Source of the DNA: Atopsyche davidsoni
Lineage: Eukaryota; Arthropoda; Insecta; Trichoptera; Hydrobiosidae
DNA: 64,000 bases
NCBI GenBank assembly: GCA_022113835.1
Contig: JAILWY010000023.1
Location: 8,742,001 to 8,806,000 of the forward strand
Reading direction: 5' to 3'
The translations under genes were made by a program, and so were the position numbers. Every line of letters begins with the position of its first letter. The first letter of the stretch is position 1. The notes under the pieces are model-generated. The model ran no database searches. It was not told the origin of the DNA and worked only from the letters and a program-made list of their open reading frames with translations. This document shows, in pieces, positions 50,328 through 62,145 of this stretch.

Positions 50328-50612
50328 TTTGATATTGACAAACTATGTTTTGTGTGATTTAAGTATGTGGGGAGACTTGTGTGAAATCTTTAAATACTTA
50401 ATTAAATGACCTTAAAATATATAGCTATTTTACCTGATAGGTATTTTTCTTTCCTCAATGCGTTTAAAATTTCTATTCTAAAAGAACATGTATCTCAGCT
50501 AAGTTTTCTCATGAGTGGATTTATATTTCTCCATGTCAGTAATGTTTGTGGATTGAATTGATTGTTTTTAAGTTAAGAGTCACTGTTGACCATATTCTAT
50601 AATATTATGTGT

Positions 50613-50618
50613 AATAAA
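50613..50618 (+). terminator. Poly(A) signal AATAAA of TRMT112
   Basis: Canonical hexamer 286 nt after the TRMT112 stop codon, within an AT-rich 3' flank; the first good hexamer in the sense strand after the gene. Confidence 0.6.
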
Positions 50619-50639
50619 TATATTTTCAAAAGATACCCA

Positions 50640-51610
50640 TTGTTTAATTCAAAATATTTTAGATATATTATCATGAAGATGTCATGCTGTTTTTTTTAGA
50701 TAAGCAGTATATTGAGAATCTCATTAGTCTCAAGTTATCATCAAGTTAGTTTTCTACTCTTGCAATGCAAAGCACCAGGCCATAGTTTCAGGGTGCATGA
50801 GCTCTCAAGAACTGAACTTAATAAGCCGTAATGGATCTAAACAGAAAGTGTTGAGACCAGCGGTAAGAATGTAACTAGCTACGTGGTTGGCATAGCTGGT
50901 GCACCAGTGACTTTGTACAATAACTGCATAGGCTCCTTTTACAAGTCACATGTTCCCAGGTTAATATTTTTTTGATATGTCGTGAAGATGCACCAACAAT
51001 CACGATCATGTTGAGGTGACCATTGTAAAGAACATACTATCTGTTTGCAGGTTCTCAGTCGATGCGAAGTGAACACACCTAGGATTCACTGATTGACTTT
51101 GGCATTTAGATCTTTCGAAGTTTCTTTTATAAAAGGTGTCTGTATCTCATCTAAAAAAATCCTGCTTGTATTTTAAGCTGTAGTTAGAAGAACTTAAAGT
51201 GATACCAATTACAAACAACACCAGATGTTTTTTTTTTAGAACAGCAGAGAAAACCAGCATCGATACTTTCACAAAATATTTTAACAAATGGAAAAGGTAA
51301 TAAGTTCTGTTATTCTGACTAAATATAAATACATGGGAAATAATGAATTTCTTTTTCTATATTTATTTTGCTTTGTGCAATCAATAAATAATTAATAATA
51401 ATATTATGTGGTAACAATGTCAATTATTTTCTTATGAAATATATAACATCAAACATCAGCGCTTAGTACAGTTAACTGAATGCAAATAAATCCATTTTTT
51501 TAGTTTTATTTTCTTAAATAAAATTTACAATATGCAACACATCTACAATAACTGCATTATTGACACAATCTAGCCCTTGATTTGGATTTTGTGGTAATAT
51601 GCTTCTGAGT
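50640..51610. other. Convergent spacer between TRMT112 and UQCRC2
   Basis: TRMT112 and UQCRC2 converge here. The stretch is AT-rich with no coding frame, no recognisable RNA and no repeat that I can name. Confidence 0.6.
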
Positions 51611-51617
51611 TTTGATT

Positions 51618-51630
51618 TTTATTATTTATT
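51618..51630 (-). terminator. Overlapping poly(A) signals of UQCRC2
   Basis: On the minus strand the sequence reads AATAAATAATAAA, two hexamers about 30-40 nt after the UQCRC2 stop. Further AATAAA copies occur around 51,500, so the exact site used is uncertain. Confidence 0.45.
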
Positions 51631-51658
51631 ATATGCTAGTAATTCTGGAAATGTAAAT

Positions 51659-54600
51659 TTACTTTAATTCATCCAAATATGGTACATTGGCAATGTTTCC
51701 TACAGCTGCCATACTGAGCTTTGATCCTGCAACCCTACCAGCAACCTGCAATCGAGCAAATTAAATTCATTAGGCTCAATATTATAATTGTTTTGTTTTT
51801 TTTTGCTGTTCATTCTCAGTATATAATTATTATATTCGGGTAGATAATTTAAAGGAGCATAGTAAAAAACTTACCATATTAATTTCAGAGTCTGTAATTT
51901 TGCAAACTTCAGCAGCCATATCAGCAGAAGAATATACATGTCCTGTCAAGAGTCCACTGATGGCAAGGTCATCGACCATTTGGGATGGTGTGTCTCCGGC
52001 ATACAGGATGTCAGCCATGAGCTGGGTACGACCTCTGTTCAGAGCGTCTTGTCCTAAATTGCCAGCTCCCCTCAATTGTCTGAAGGCAGTCTGGACAGCC
52101 TGCAATTAAAAAAAAAATTACAATTGAGTATAATGCTGAACAATTACTTTAAACGTACTCTTTAATACACACCTTTCCAGCTTCGTTTTTGGGTACCGAT
52201 ACACAAACTCCGAAAAGCCCATTATCAGAGTAAGAAATGTTGAAGGCTCTAGCTGCAAAGGGAGTGTTACTGAGCTGAGAGGCCAGAGCTTTGCCAAGAG
52301 GGGCGTTGTCCGCTCCCCACTTTACTTGAGGACCAGATGACATGGCTGAAAATTATTGTACAATTACTTCAATTAACAATAAGCACAGAAATAATTTTAA
52401 AGCAATAGCAGTGCATTAGCTTAGTACCTTTTAAAAGACAAAAGCTTCTGCTACTACTATTCAAAGTGTACATACACCACCAATACCACTATATTTTCAA
52501 TAAAAAGCTTTAGTTTAATACATTCAAGCAACTCTGAAAAACAGGTCAAAACAAGTATTTTTAAATCAGAGGCAGTCTTATTACTTTTCTTTACAATATC
52601 TTAACATTGAATCAGCAGGAGACTCTGTAAAGCAGCAGAAGATAATGACTTGAACCATGCATCATCTATTCATGGATGATATGAAGTAGTAAAGGATGTG
52701 GTTATATTTTTCTTACCTTTAGCGACAATTGCCAGAATAAGTGACTCTTTAAGATTACACAGGCCAGCACCCTGAGCTGCCAGGGTGACTAATGCAAAAG
52801 GTCCTCCCATCTCCTTTCTGTTTAAAAAAAATTAAGTAAATTGGACAAGTAAACATTAAATGACATCAATTGAAATATTAGCTATTCCGCACGCTACAAT
52901 GATTATTTTTTAATTATAACTTTTGCACCCTGTTTAATAGAAATTGAAAAAAATTAATAAAAAATGTAAATATATAAATTAATAGAAATTGTTAAAAAAA
53001 TTAATATATAATATATTAAATGGAGGTCATTAAATTACCAGAAATTAACCAGATTTAAATTTTTTATTACTATCTCTTTCTTAATTGTTTTTGGTTAACA
53101 AGGGTGCACAGTTTAATGCTGGAATAATGCAATTATAAAAAATAAGTGATTTTAAATACCAGTTTTTGTATGTATAGAAATATTGGAATGAGTTGTTCTA
53201 TTTTCTTTTTTTATTGAATGTTCAATGCATAAAATAATGTGTTATAATGCTTGATCTCTGCAAAGAAATTTGTTATAATACTATATAATAAAAATCATTC
53301 CAGAAATTGCTTGAGTAGAAAGTTAATAAATAACAATATCCCATTACCAAACAACATCAGAGATAATTTGGTCATCATAAATCATAATAAATGTCAAACA
53401 TGACTCAAACTGACTTTTGGTTGGTCATAGTTATTTTACCATAAATATTTCAGGATAAAAAATGGTATTTTAATTCTTACAATTATTTATGTAAATGCAT
53501 TCTTATTATCCCAGAACAACACACAAGAGTGCTGTGGGATATGCACAACACCATAAAAAGCTCAGTCAAAACATTAAAACTCACCTCAGTTCACCAGATT
53601 TGAACTCAGTTGCAGGTGTAGGCGGAACTTCGCATTCCTGCAGGCTGAGGGTATTGGCAATGGCAACGGTTCTCTCCTGAGAGAGTCCCACAGCAGCAAT
53701 GGCACAGCGGCTAGAGACAAAGTTTTGAGACACGTAGTACTGCAAGTTCTCTGAGCCTATAGACCCCACTTGGCGTGGGGAACAGAAAAGAGAGTTTCCG
53801 AGGCCTCGGCGGAAAGCAGCCTTGTGGAGGAGATCCATCACTCTAACCTACAATTACCCAATATTTAAATGTTATACATTTTATTACTTTAAAATCCTAA
53901 ATGTCTAGTAGGTTCGGCCTATTTTAAGAATAAATGTAGGACTAAAAGTTATTTAATTTAAATACAAATTGAAGTTTTGATACAATTTAAACATGACTAT
54001 AAATATAAATCCTATATCAATACAAATGTGGTTACCTGTGGGGCCAGTCCAGCAATTTCATATTTGACTCTCGGGATGATAATGTCAAATTCCCACGGCT
54101 TGAAGACTTGTTTCGAAGCAACCTCCGCCAGGAATTCAACAGCATTCTCCAAGTTTTCTTTATTAGCCTAAAAAATATAGTTTTGTAAATAATTAATATT
54201 TGTTATAATTTGTACTAAAAGGAGAAATATATTTTAATTTTCAAAACAATTATCATCAAATGATTCTCTGGGTTATATTTACTATAAATAGTATTTATTA
54301 CTTCCAGGGTGTATGAAATCACTTCACGGTCGACAGTAGCTGAGAGATTGGCTCCATATTGTTGCAGTTTGCGGGTGATGGCGAATATTGAAGCACCACT
54401 TGTGGTGTTACCGGCAGCTGCCCTCAGAAGGTGGGAGACACCTGCTTGGTCTGGGCCCTCATAGCGGGAACCAGCCCTACACAATGAAAAAAAGTTATTA
54501 ACTACAGTTCGGCAACCTAATGCAATAATTTGACTTGTGTAGTCCCCAGATAAATTTGTTGATTGACACATTATTTTTAGTACTAAATTTTTAACTGTCT

Positions 54601-56145
54601 GGAAAATTACCAATGAAAAAATATATATTTCAGGGTGCAAATATATAATGTTTTGTGTTACTATTTTTAGCAACAAATAAAAAAATAAAAATTCTTGTCA
54701 TATGGTGTTTCATAATCCCATTTGCTATATATTACTAATCAGTTTCATTTCACTGAATACCGACAAGCTTGAGACAGATGCTTGATTTATGATTTAATTG
54801 CAAAACAAACCTGAAATATTCAACTGATATATGATTTGTCTGTGTACTATCTGACCCCTAGTATAATGATATTTTAAATAGTGAGTAAAATACTTGAGTG
54901 ATTTTTCCACATAAAGATTTTTATTGGTGACCGGTTTCGCCAACCTTTCACTCTGTTTGACAATGCCAATGTGAAAGGTTGGCGAAAACGGTCCCCAATA
55001 AAAATCTATATGTGGAAAATTCACTCAAGTATTATGCTCATTATTTAAAATATTAAAAGGAATTCCACCAAGTACTCTGTTAAAAATATTGAATACTTGT
55101 ATAATGAATACATTTTAACTGCTTCGTAATACAGTGACTAGCACAGCTATTTACTAAACACGATGCATGATTTCACTAATCCATATCGTAAGCTGGTCTG
55201 AACAGTATTAAAATTATTGGCACCGGTGATGTACACTTAAGGCCTCCAGGATATTATATATTAGATAAAATATGAGTTTATTTTAGATACTTCATAGATT
55301 TTTTTTATAAGAGAGATCACTGCATCAGTCTCGTAAACAGTGTAAATCAGGTAGTAAAATCTGTTTCTCAAAGCATCATTCGGCGTAGAACTATAAAATA
55401 TTTCTTATATAAATAATAAAAACTCACTTATAGGCAACAGTAACACGGGATACAGCACTGCCATTGTCAACTGACGACACAATCATCTTGTTGCGCATCA
55501 CACAGGTAGCCAGACCTTGTTTTGCAGGTGCTGAAGGGGACGGATTGGTCTGAGCCGAAGCAAACGACCTGGTCTAAAATAAAGAAAGGATATTCATCTG
55601 TTAAATTGAATAAATATTTTACAAATTATCATTGATACACTATTATCGTTACTATGTTGCATATCCTGATCTGATTTGACATTATATAAATTAGCATTTT
55701 AATGTGAAAAACGGAAGTTATTGTACAGAAATAAGAGCTGTGAGAACTATTTAAGTAAATTTTAGAGAATTTCAGTATACGGTTGATAGTTAATACTCAA
55801 TTTGGTTTATTTTTTTTCATTTAAATAAAATGTAAGGTTAACCAATGAAAGAATACATTGACATTTCGTATCTGAAATATATTTAACACGAAGCAACCGT
55901 GAATAAGGCATGAGCGCATGGTATGTATATACAAATATAAATAAATGTAACGTTAATCATTACAAATATATATCGAAGATAAACTAGACGTTTATGTAAT
56001 AGGTCCACTGCAGGTACCCATATTTGTTGTCAAATCTCGTAAAAAAATAGTTGACAAATATAATCATTAACTAGCAAGATAAATAATCGACACAACTTAC
56101 GGATATAGCCCGAATGAAGGGCATTTTCGAGGCGTTGCAAGCCAT
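51659..56145 (-). CDS. UQCRC2: Cytochrome b-c1 complex subunit 2, mitochondrial (core protein 2), 9 exons
   Basis: Minus-strand coding exons: 56145-56101, 55573-55428, 54476-54302, 54167-54036, 53847-53585, 52817-52717, 52345-52173, 52099-51875, 51745-51659. All are GT-AG with matching phases, giving 448 residues, close to the family's usual size. The protein is core subunit 2 of respiratory complex III in the inner mitochondrial membrane. Residues 1 to about 25 (MACNASKMPFIRAISTRSF) are a basic, acid-free presequence, split by intron 1. The M16-peptidase fold follows, with AGSRYEGPDQAGVSHLLR and AMSSGPQVKWGADNAPLG segments typical of core 2. The HxxEH zinc motif of active M16 peptidases is absent, as expected for this subunit. 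Intron 2 contains a large hairpin element. The 5' end lies beside a G-rich tract at 56,236. Identification is secure; the start is the first Met and begins the presequence. Confidence 0.95.
54869..55053. repeat. Foldback (MITE-like) inverted-repeat element in UQCRC2 intron 2
   Basis: Left arm 54,869-54,951 and right arm 54,971-55,053 are reverse complements over about 83 nt with few mismatches, separated by a 19-nt loop. The arms share the segments TACTTGAGTGA, TTTTCCACAT, AGATTTTTATTGG and TTTCGCCAACCTTTCAC. There is no coding capacity, so it is either a non-autonomous foldback transposon or a duplicated palindrome. Target duplications are not obvious because the flanks are AT-rich. Transcribed with the UQCRC2 pre-mRNA it would form a long double-stranded hairpin. 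Confidence 0.75.
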
Positions 56146-56320
56146 TTCTGAAAATATTTGTTCAAAAAATATTGAACGACAGGCCGAAAGACTGCCAAGA
56201 CCGACAACAATGGCCGGCGGAAGTTGAAAGTCGAAGGGAGGGGGAAGGGGCAAGAGGGAGGGGAGGACCGCCAACCGACGCTGAAAGGGGGGAATTCAAA
56301 ATGAGATATTTGCAAGGATG
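56146..56320 (-). promoter_or_regulatory. UQCRC2 5' region with G-rich tract and YY1-like site
   Basis: Just upstream of the start codon lies a GC-rich block. On the plus strand it has ACAATGGCCGGCGG (YY1/Pho-like) at about 56,207, then a G-run tract at 56,236-56,268 with at least four runs of three or more Gs. This fits a TATA-less housekeeping promoter. The transcription start is not resolvable by eye. Confidence 0.45.
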
Positions 56321-57737
56321 TATGTTAGTAAAATAATCAATAAATACATTTTGTTTTAAATGTGTAATATATTAAGGGTATATGTAAAGGGAAATTATTT
56401 TTATGGTTGTTGCACAGTGAAATAAATAAATTTATTTAAATATGTATTATATTTATTAAATAGCGTCTGAGTAGAGTACAGTATACACATATCTACTAAG
56501 AATATAGGCAAAGATATTTAAGTAATTGTAGATATTCATTTTATATCAATTGGAAACAAAGGAATGGAAAAAAAATTGTAAGTATAAAACAATTTTAAAA
56601 AATGGCATGTTAAAATCCTGTGCTAATTTTTAAAGATGCACTATGAAAGCAGTCTTGATATAATTATTTTTTTTTAGACAAAATAATATATGTTCAACAA
56701 TTTTACATTATTTTTAATATGAGACCATTCGCCAAATATTGTAATTGAAAATATTATTCAATTTAAAACATACGTTCAAGAGCCACTGTGTGAGGTGTAA
56801 AATAAGGAAGCGCATATCAAACAAAGTTTTGATTCTCAATAGCTTATGATTGCCATACAAATAAAAATTCATCAAACTAAAATCAAATTATTAACATGTT
56901 ATTTTTCTAATTCCAATTTACGAAGGTGGGGTATCAAAAACTCAATATGGGAAAGCAGTTTGCAACCCTGATATACAAATTGAATTAAATGTAATATATA
57001 CTTTCAACACTACAGTGATACAGATACTTGAATAATAATGTCGACAAGTTTAACCATTTTATTATCATAGACACCAATAACTATGTCGCTAAAACTAATG
57101 ATACACACTCTACAAGTATAAATAAACTGCATGTTTTTGAAAGCAAAGCAACATTTTGGCTTTGCTAGGAACGTAATATCACTCAGTAGAAGAAATAAAA
57201 TAAAATAAAACATTAAAAAAGTTTATTTATCATAAATATAGACAGTTTGATAGTTTCAATTACTAAGAAAAACTCCAGATAATGTTTTTATACAAAGCAT
57301 CGAGATAGTAATAATCAAAAAATAAAGAAACATATCAGATCAAGTACATTCTTCTCTTTCAGCACTTCAGTAAATAGAAGCCATACACAAATGTTACAAA
57401 GAATACAAGATAGTATGTGAGACAAAATTAGACTAAGTTGTAACTCCATGTCCTGCCTTTTCTGGGAATGTGAAAGCTTCTATTGCAAACAGCTTGCGCT
57501 GTATTTTTACATTGACTGCACAATTTTTATATGCACTTGTCACAACAATGTTTTTTTCATATAAACAAATACATGGGATTTGAACATTAAGTATTATTTA
57601 AGAACATATTTGTTAGGTTGCTATGGTTCATTATCAATATCTTTAATAAATTGTATTAGATGCTTTGTATAAAATAAATATCTGTATTTTAAATTATTGT
57701 TCAGGGGTTGAAAACAATATTTACACAATACATATTG
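56321..57737. other. Spacer between UQCRC2 (5' end) and CSN1 (3' end)
   Basis: AT-rich sequence with no supported gene. The short open frame on the minus strand near 57,010-57,213 has no family resemblance and low-complexity composition. The right part probably contains the CSN1 3' untranslated region. Confidence 0.5.
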
Positions 57738-57743
57738 TTTATT
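57738..57743 (-). terminator. Candidate poly(A) signal of CSN1
   Basis: AATAAA on the minus strand about 220 nt downstream of the CSN1 stop codon; a reasonable 3' UTR length for this gene. Other A/T-rich variants exist nearby. Confidence 0.4.
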
Positions 57744-57964
57744 TTAGAAAGTTTAATTATTTGGCTGATTTTTAGTAATTCATCACCATAAATTTGAGAA
57801 TTGTATTTTGTGTAATTAATAAGAGCAATATGATCATGACTAAAAGAAGATTCAGCATATCTTTAGGTTGTTTCTTGTGGCCACTGGAAACACTGGAACC
57901 TTAAATATTTGTAATGAATTATTCAATGATCAGATCACAAAGAAACTTGTGTAAAACAAGTTTG

Positions 57965-60105
57965 TTAATTCAAAGGAGTCAGACTGGTACTGGAGCCGGG
58001 CGCTTCACCCTGGGGACCCGATTCACGCGTCATATTCTGAAATATAAAATATTATCATTACATGCTGATGGTTAAAGTACAGCAATCATAGCATTATAAT
58101 TTTTTATCATCAAAGGTACCAAGTTTGAATTTGAAAGCATTTAAAACTAATATTTTGAGTGTGGGGTGTTTTTATTACAAAATATCTAAATACACCAGAT
58201 CCCAAGTTCAATAAACTTAAACTTAGATTCATAAAAAGACAAAATTTCTCAATATAAAACAAAGAACCACAACAAATATTCAAACTACAGAACTCAATTA
58301 AAGAAATCACAGGAAGCTGTGGACTCATTGGCACAATTAATATTGAATTAGAATGTAGTTATTAAAAAATATATATCAAACTTACCTTCACATGTATGTG
58401 GTTTTTAAGCATAGCTGCTCTTAATATTAACATGGATGTGCGTCTTTGATATTCCTTTCCTACAGCGAGACTTCTTTCAAATGTTGTGCTTCGTTGATCA
58501 ACATCCTTAGCGTACAAAATTTTATTATGTGAATCAATGCGTGCCTGTATTTGACCTTCTAAAATTAATTGCATTAACTCGTCTTCCAAAGCACTGACCG
58601 TCCTATTAAATGCTGCTGCCATTTTCCTCATATCAGCTGACAAATATGGACTAAAATACTGAATGAGGGCTCTGTTCCGAATCATAGTGTAAAGAGCTGA
58701 CAGATGAGGAGCAAGATACATGTCAAGCAGTAAGTTGTCTCTAATATCATCTAGAAGTCTCAAGCATGAGGCATACTTGGATTCATAAAATTTGAAGATT
58801 ATGTCTCTCAACTGTGGCTCAAGTTCCAGGAACAGTTTGAACGAGCTACTGAAGATGACCTGCTTCTGTAACTCAGCTCTGTCGAATGTAGCGAGTGCAC
58901 AGAGTCCACCGTACAAAGCAATATTGCTTCCGCTGATCAATTCGGGAAAATCAGTGTGGTCGAGACTGGCTGCAAGGAAATGTTTGGCTGCAGATTTGTA
59001 TTTTTTGGTAGCAAGTTCAGCTAATCCAGCAGCACATTTTAATCTTGTGAATATGGACTGATTGGAATCTTTTCCGTGAACTTCGGAGAAATCAGGAGTG
59101 CCTTCAGCTTTAGAGACATAGCTGAGAACATGAGTCCAGTTCTGCAAGTACACCGACACTTTGATTACATTGAGACACATGTTTACAACGTGTTTACCAC
59201 TGGTACAGTAATCTCTTGCACGAGAGTAGCATTTCAATGCATTAGATAGATCGCCACAATCCAAATAGTGATCACCGAGATCATCATGGCCTCTCCTTAT
59301 ACTCTCTTTGATTGAATTTGTTTTGTAATTTTTTAGATCAGTATCTAGTTTCTCCAGCTTCAATGCGGCTTTTTTGGTTTTAGCTTCCACCCACATATTA
59401 TCCAATGCTGGAACATCTTGGGTAGTGGATTGAGCTGCAATATCAGGTAAACTGGGACCCACCATCATTTCCGCCAGTTTCTTATGCAATTGTTGGTAAA
59501 GGTTCACATTGTAGGTGGTCATTACATATGTCACGGCCATTTTAAGGGCTTCTAACCTTAATGTCGGACAATGATCTGCAATGTAGATTAACCTGTTTAG
59601 TTTTGCCAACCCCGTATAAGATGCGGCATAAACTTCGAGGTCTAAGGAGGGGTTTTCCACAACATAGCATTCTGCTTCATTGTTTTCATTATCTTCCGGT
59701 GGTACATCGACTTGCATAGGTTCAACTGCATTCTAAAATTAAGAAAACATAAGTAAGTACGCACAAAATATGTACACACGGAATCTCGGTGGATTATAAA
59801 CTCAGTTCAAACCTCGAAACAAAGTGTAATTTCCATTACGCAAACAATCAATGGTCTCGGATATTTATTTACTATCGGCGACTCGCCGCACTCTAACGTA
59901 ACCAAAACTATTTAGTCGACTAAAAGCTGTCATTCCAGATACCCAACCTTAAATGACAAGCTTCATTACAAATCGCTGTTTATATACACCTATATATTTT
60001 AAGCATCTCGTAAAAATAAAATAAGGACTATTCATACTGGCATAAATAATAAATATTGTTAAATTATGCTACCTGCATCAATACATTCTGCATTTGCAGC
60101 GGCAT
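57965..60105 (-). CDS. CSN1: COP9 signalosome complex subunit 1 (GPS1), 3 exons
   Basis: Coding exons on the minus strand are 60105-60073 ([11 protein letters not shown]), 59732-58386 (the bulk, 449 residues) and 58036-57965 (tail ending in TPLN). All junctions are GT-AG and phase 0, total 483 residues. CSN1 is a scaffold subunit of the COP9 signalosome, which removes NEDD8 from cullin-RING ubiquitin ligases in nucleus and cytosol. Visible family blocks include [27 protein letters not shown] and [20 protein letters not shown] in the TPR-like helical region. A PCI domain lies at about residues 285-420 ([40 protein letters not shown]). The frame stays open for seven codons beyond the donor at 58,385, but those codons are intron. 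The short first exon mirrors the start of the human protein. Very secure. Confidence 0.96.
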
Positions 60106-60260
60106 TTTTACTATTTTCTATTCAATTCCATTTGTCGTCTCGCTCGCGTTCGGTAAATCTACCGCATGCGCGTGCGCACGGACAAAGCACTCCCTGCTTA
60201 ACCGACACACCACAAGCATTATTTTTAATACTTTTATTACGGCTATACAACAAGCAAATA
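60106..60260 (-). promoter_or_regulatory. CSN1 promoter region with NRF1/Ewg-type motif
   Basis: About 60-75 nt upstream of the CSN1 start codon the sequence contains CCGCATGCGCGTGCGCACG at 60,162-60,180, two overlapping copies of the GCATGCGC / GTGCGCAC type bound by NRF1 (Erect wing in flies). It lies in a local GC peak inside AT-rich sequence, as expected for a TATA-less housekeeping promoter. Confidence 0.5.
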
Positions 60261-60879
60261 ATCAAAAATTGCCTTTTTAAAAATAAATATATAGAAAATT
60301 AATTGTAAAAGAATAACGAATAATAATATATTTTATATATAGCGAAAATAATAATATCATATTTAATGTAGCTGTAGTCGTGTTTTTTTTAACACCCTTG
60401 AACTCCATATTTTTAGTGTTAACTCATAAATGTTGTTATCAAATAAATCAGAATTTTCATCCGCTAAAATGTGACTTTTAGACGAAACCAAATCGAAGAT
60501 ATTTTTTCATTGAATTATCATTAAAAAACAGTTAAATTTTTAATAGCAGCAGCATTAAAAAATGTATTGTCTTTTTTAATATATCTAGAAAAGCATATTT
60601 AATTTAAAAATCTATATCTTACAGAATAAAATATATTTGTTAACAAGTGATACTATTTGAGACTACCAAATGATTTAAAGAAACTTAGGGTTAACGTATT
60701 TTTTATGCGTTTTGATTCTTGAAGATAATTTGATAGTGACAATAAAGACCATCAAATATAAAAACAAATTTGTGAACTTTAATATATATAACATCGTGAG
60801 CAATTTTGGTGTTTCAGATAATTGAGTTTTAAGAAAAATGAGCTACAATAATAGCTTTTAAAGTATAGCTATGCGTTTA
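60261..60879. other. AT-rich spacer before the mariner copy
   Basis: Very AT-rich with no open frame of interest, no RNA gene and no repeat recognised. Confidence 0.6.
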
Positions 60880-60907
60880 CATAGGCTGCTATTTAAGAAT
60901 CCGGAAC
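60880..60907 (+). repeat. Left terminal inverted repeat of the mariner copy
   Basis: Begins CATAGGCTGCTATTTA after a TA and continues to ATCCGGAA. It differs from the right end at a few positions. Confidence 0.85.
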
Positions 60908-61051
60908 TGGCCACTACATAAATAATATATAAAAAGTAATTATTACATTTGAAAATGGGACTTTTTGGCTGTAGAATGGGTTTATTTCAACGAGTCAATA
61001 AATTGTTTTCATTGTGTGGCGCGATTTTAAAAATTGCGTGTCATTATCACA

Positions 61052-62078
61052 ATGGATTTAACTCGAAAAAATTTTCGTGCGATGATTTATTATGATTTTC
61101 GACGTGGTCTAACTCAACAGCAGTGAATCGATCAACTCTGTTCGACTTTTGGGGATTAAGCACCATCAAAGACCACTGTGTATCACTGGTTTAGTGAGTT
61201 TAATCGTGGACGTCGTATGCTCACGGACGAAATTAAAGATGGTCGGCCTAAATCAGTTGTTGTGCCACGAAACATCGATGTAGTGCATGAACTAATAATG
61301 CAAGATCGTCATGTTACATATCGAGAGATTGAGGCGTTCTTGGGCATTAGTATGACAAGTATACATAAAATATTACACAAACATTTGGCTGCAAAAAAAA
61401 ATTGTTCGCGTTGGATACCGCTTGATACAACTTGATAATAGATCAAAACAGGCTCATGTCGATTGGTGCAAAAAAAAGATAAAAAAATACAATCGTGGTG
61501 CATCAAAAGCTGTTTATAATGTCTACACAGGTGATGAATCCTGGATTTATGCATATGATCCTGAAACTAAGCAACAATCAACAGTATGGGTGTTCCAACA
61601 TGAGCCGAACCCAACAAAAGTTGCTCGTGCGAAAAGCACTTTGAAGCAAATGGCCATATAGATGGACACGTGGCTACCGTACCACTAGAAAATCGTAAAC
61701 CTGTTAATTTGACGTGGTACACGACCATTTGCAGAAATTAGGAAGAACAATCCACAACGCAGAATCATTCTTCATCACGACAATGCAAGTTGTCACACTT
61801 CAGGTGAAACGACCCGATATTTGGAGGGTGAAACGGTGGAATTAACGGGTCATCCGCCATATAGCCCTGATTTGGCACCCAACGACTTCTTTTTATTTCC
61901 AACCGTGAAGAATAAAAAACGTGGTCAACGATTTACAACCCGAGAAGAAGCCGTTGAGGCATTCAAAAATCATGTTTTGGAGATACCGCCTTACGATTGG
62001 AAAAAGTGCTATGAAAACTGGTTTCACCGAATGCAAAAGTGCATCGATCATCACGGCGAATATTTTGAAAAGCAATAA
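61052..62078 (+). pseudogene. Mariner transposase pseudogene
   Basis: Begins MDLTRKNFRAMIYYDFRRG, the N-terminal HTH start of mariner transposases. In-frame stops occur at 61,124 (TGA) and 61,157 (TAA). The frame shifts by one near an A-run at about 61,395-61,403, and the part from 61,661 to about 61,745 is out of frame with extra stops and probable small deletions. Recognisable motifs are VYHWFSEFNRG (second helix-turn-helix), GDESWIYAYDPETKQQS (first catalytic Asp), ILHHDNASCHT (second Asp) and YSPDLAPNDFFLF (third Asp). Exactly 34 residues separate the second and third Asp, giving DD34D. No functional enzyme can come from this copy. Confidence 0.93.
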
Positions 62079-62114
62079 AACCATATTTAATAGTCAATGA
62101 TAGTTATTTTATTT

Positions 62115-62143
62115 TATTCCGGATATATAAATAGCAGCCCTCG
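62115..62143 (-). repeat. Right terminal inverted repeat of the mariner copy
   Basis: Read on the minus strand it starts CGAGGGCTGCTATTTATA and continues ATCCGGAATA, matching the left end apart from a few substitutions. It is followed by TA. Confidence 0.85.
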
Positions 62144-62145
62144 TA

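Larger units (their letters stand above)
60880..62143 (+). mobile_element. Decayed mariner (Tc1/mariner superfamily, DD34D) transposon
   Basis: Element of 1,264 bp flanked by TA on both sides (60,878-60,879 and 62,144-62,145), the target duplication of this superfamily. The ends are imperfect inverted repeats sharing GGCTGCTATTTA and ATCCGGAA. The internal region codes for a broken mariner transposase in plus orientation. Size, TA duplication, repeats and catalytic motifs agree. Several stops and frameshifts show the copy is inactive. It lies between the CSN1 promoter and the gamma-glutamyl hydrolase promoter, about 0.9 kb from the latter. Confidence 0.95.

Noticed and set aside
54794..55024. 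76-codon minus-strand frame in UQCRC2 intron 2
   Set aside because: It is produced by the hairpin element and has no protein similarity.
58362..58385. Seven extra codons at the end of the long CSN1 frame
   Set aside because: They lie after a canonical GTAAGT donor; the true tail is the exon at 58,036-57,965.
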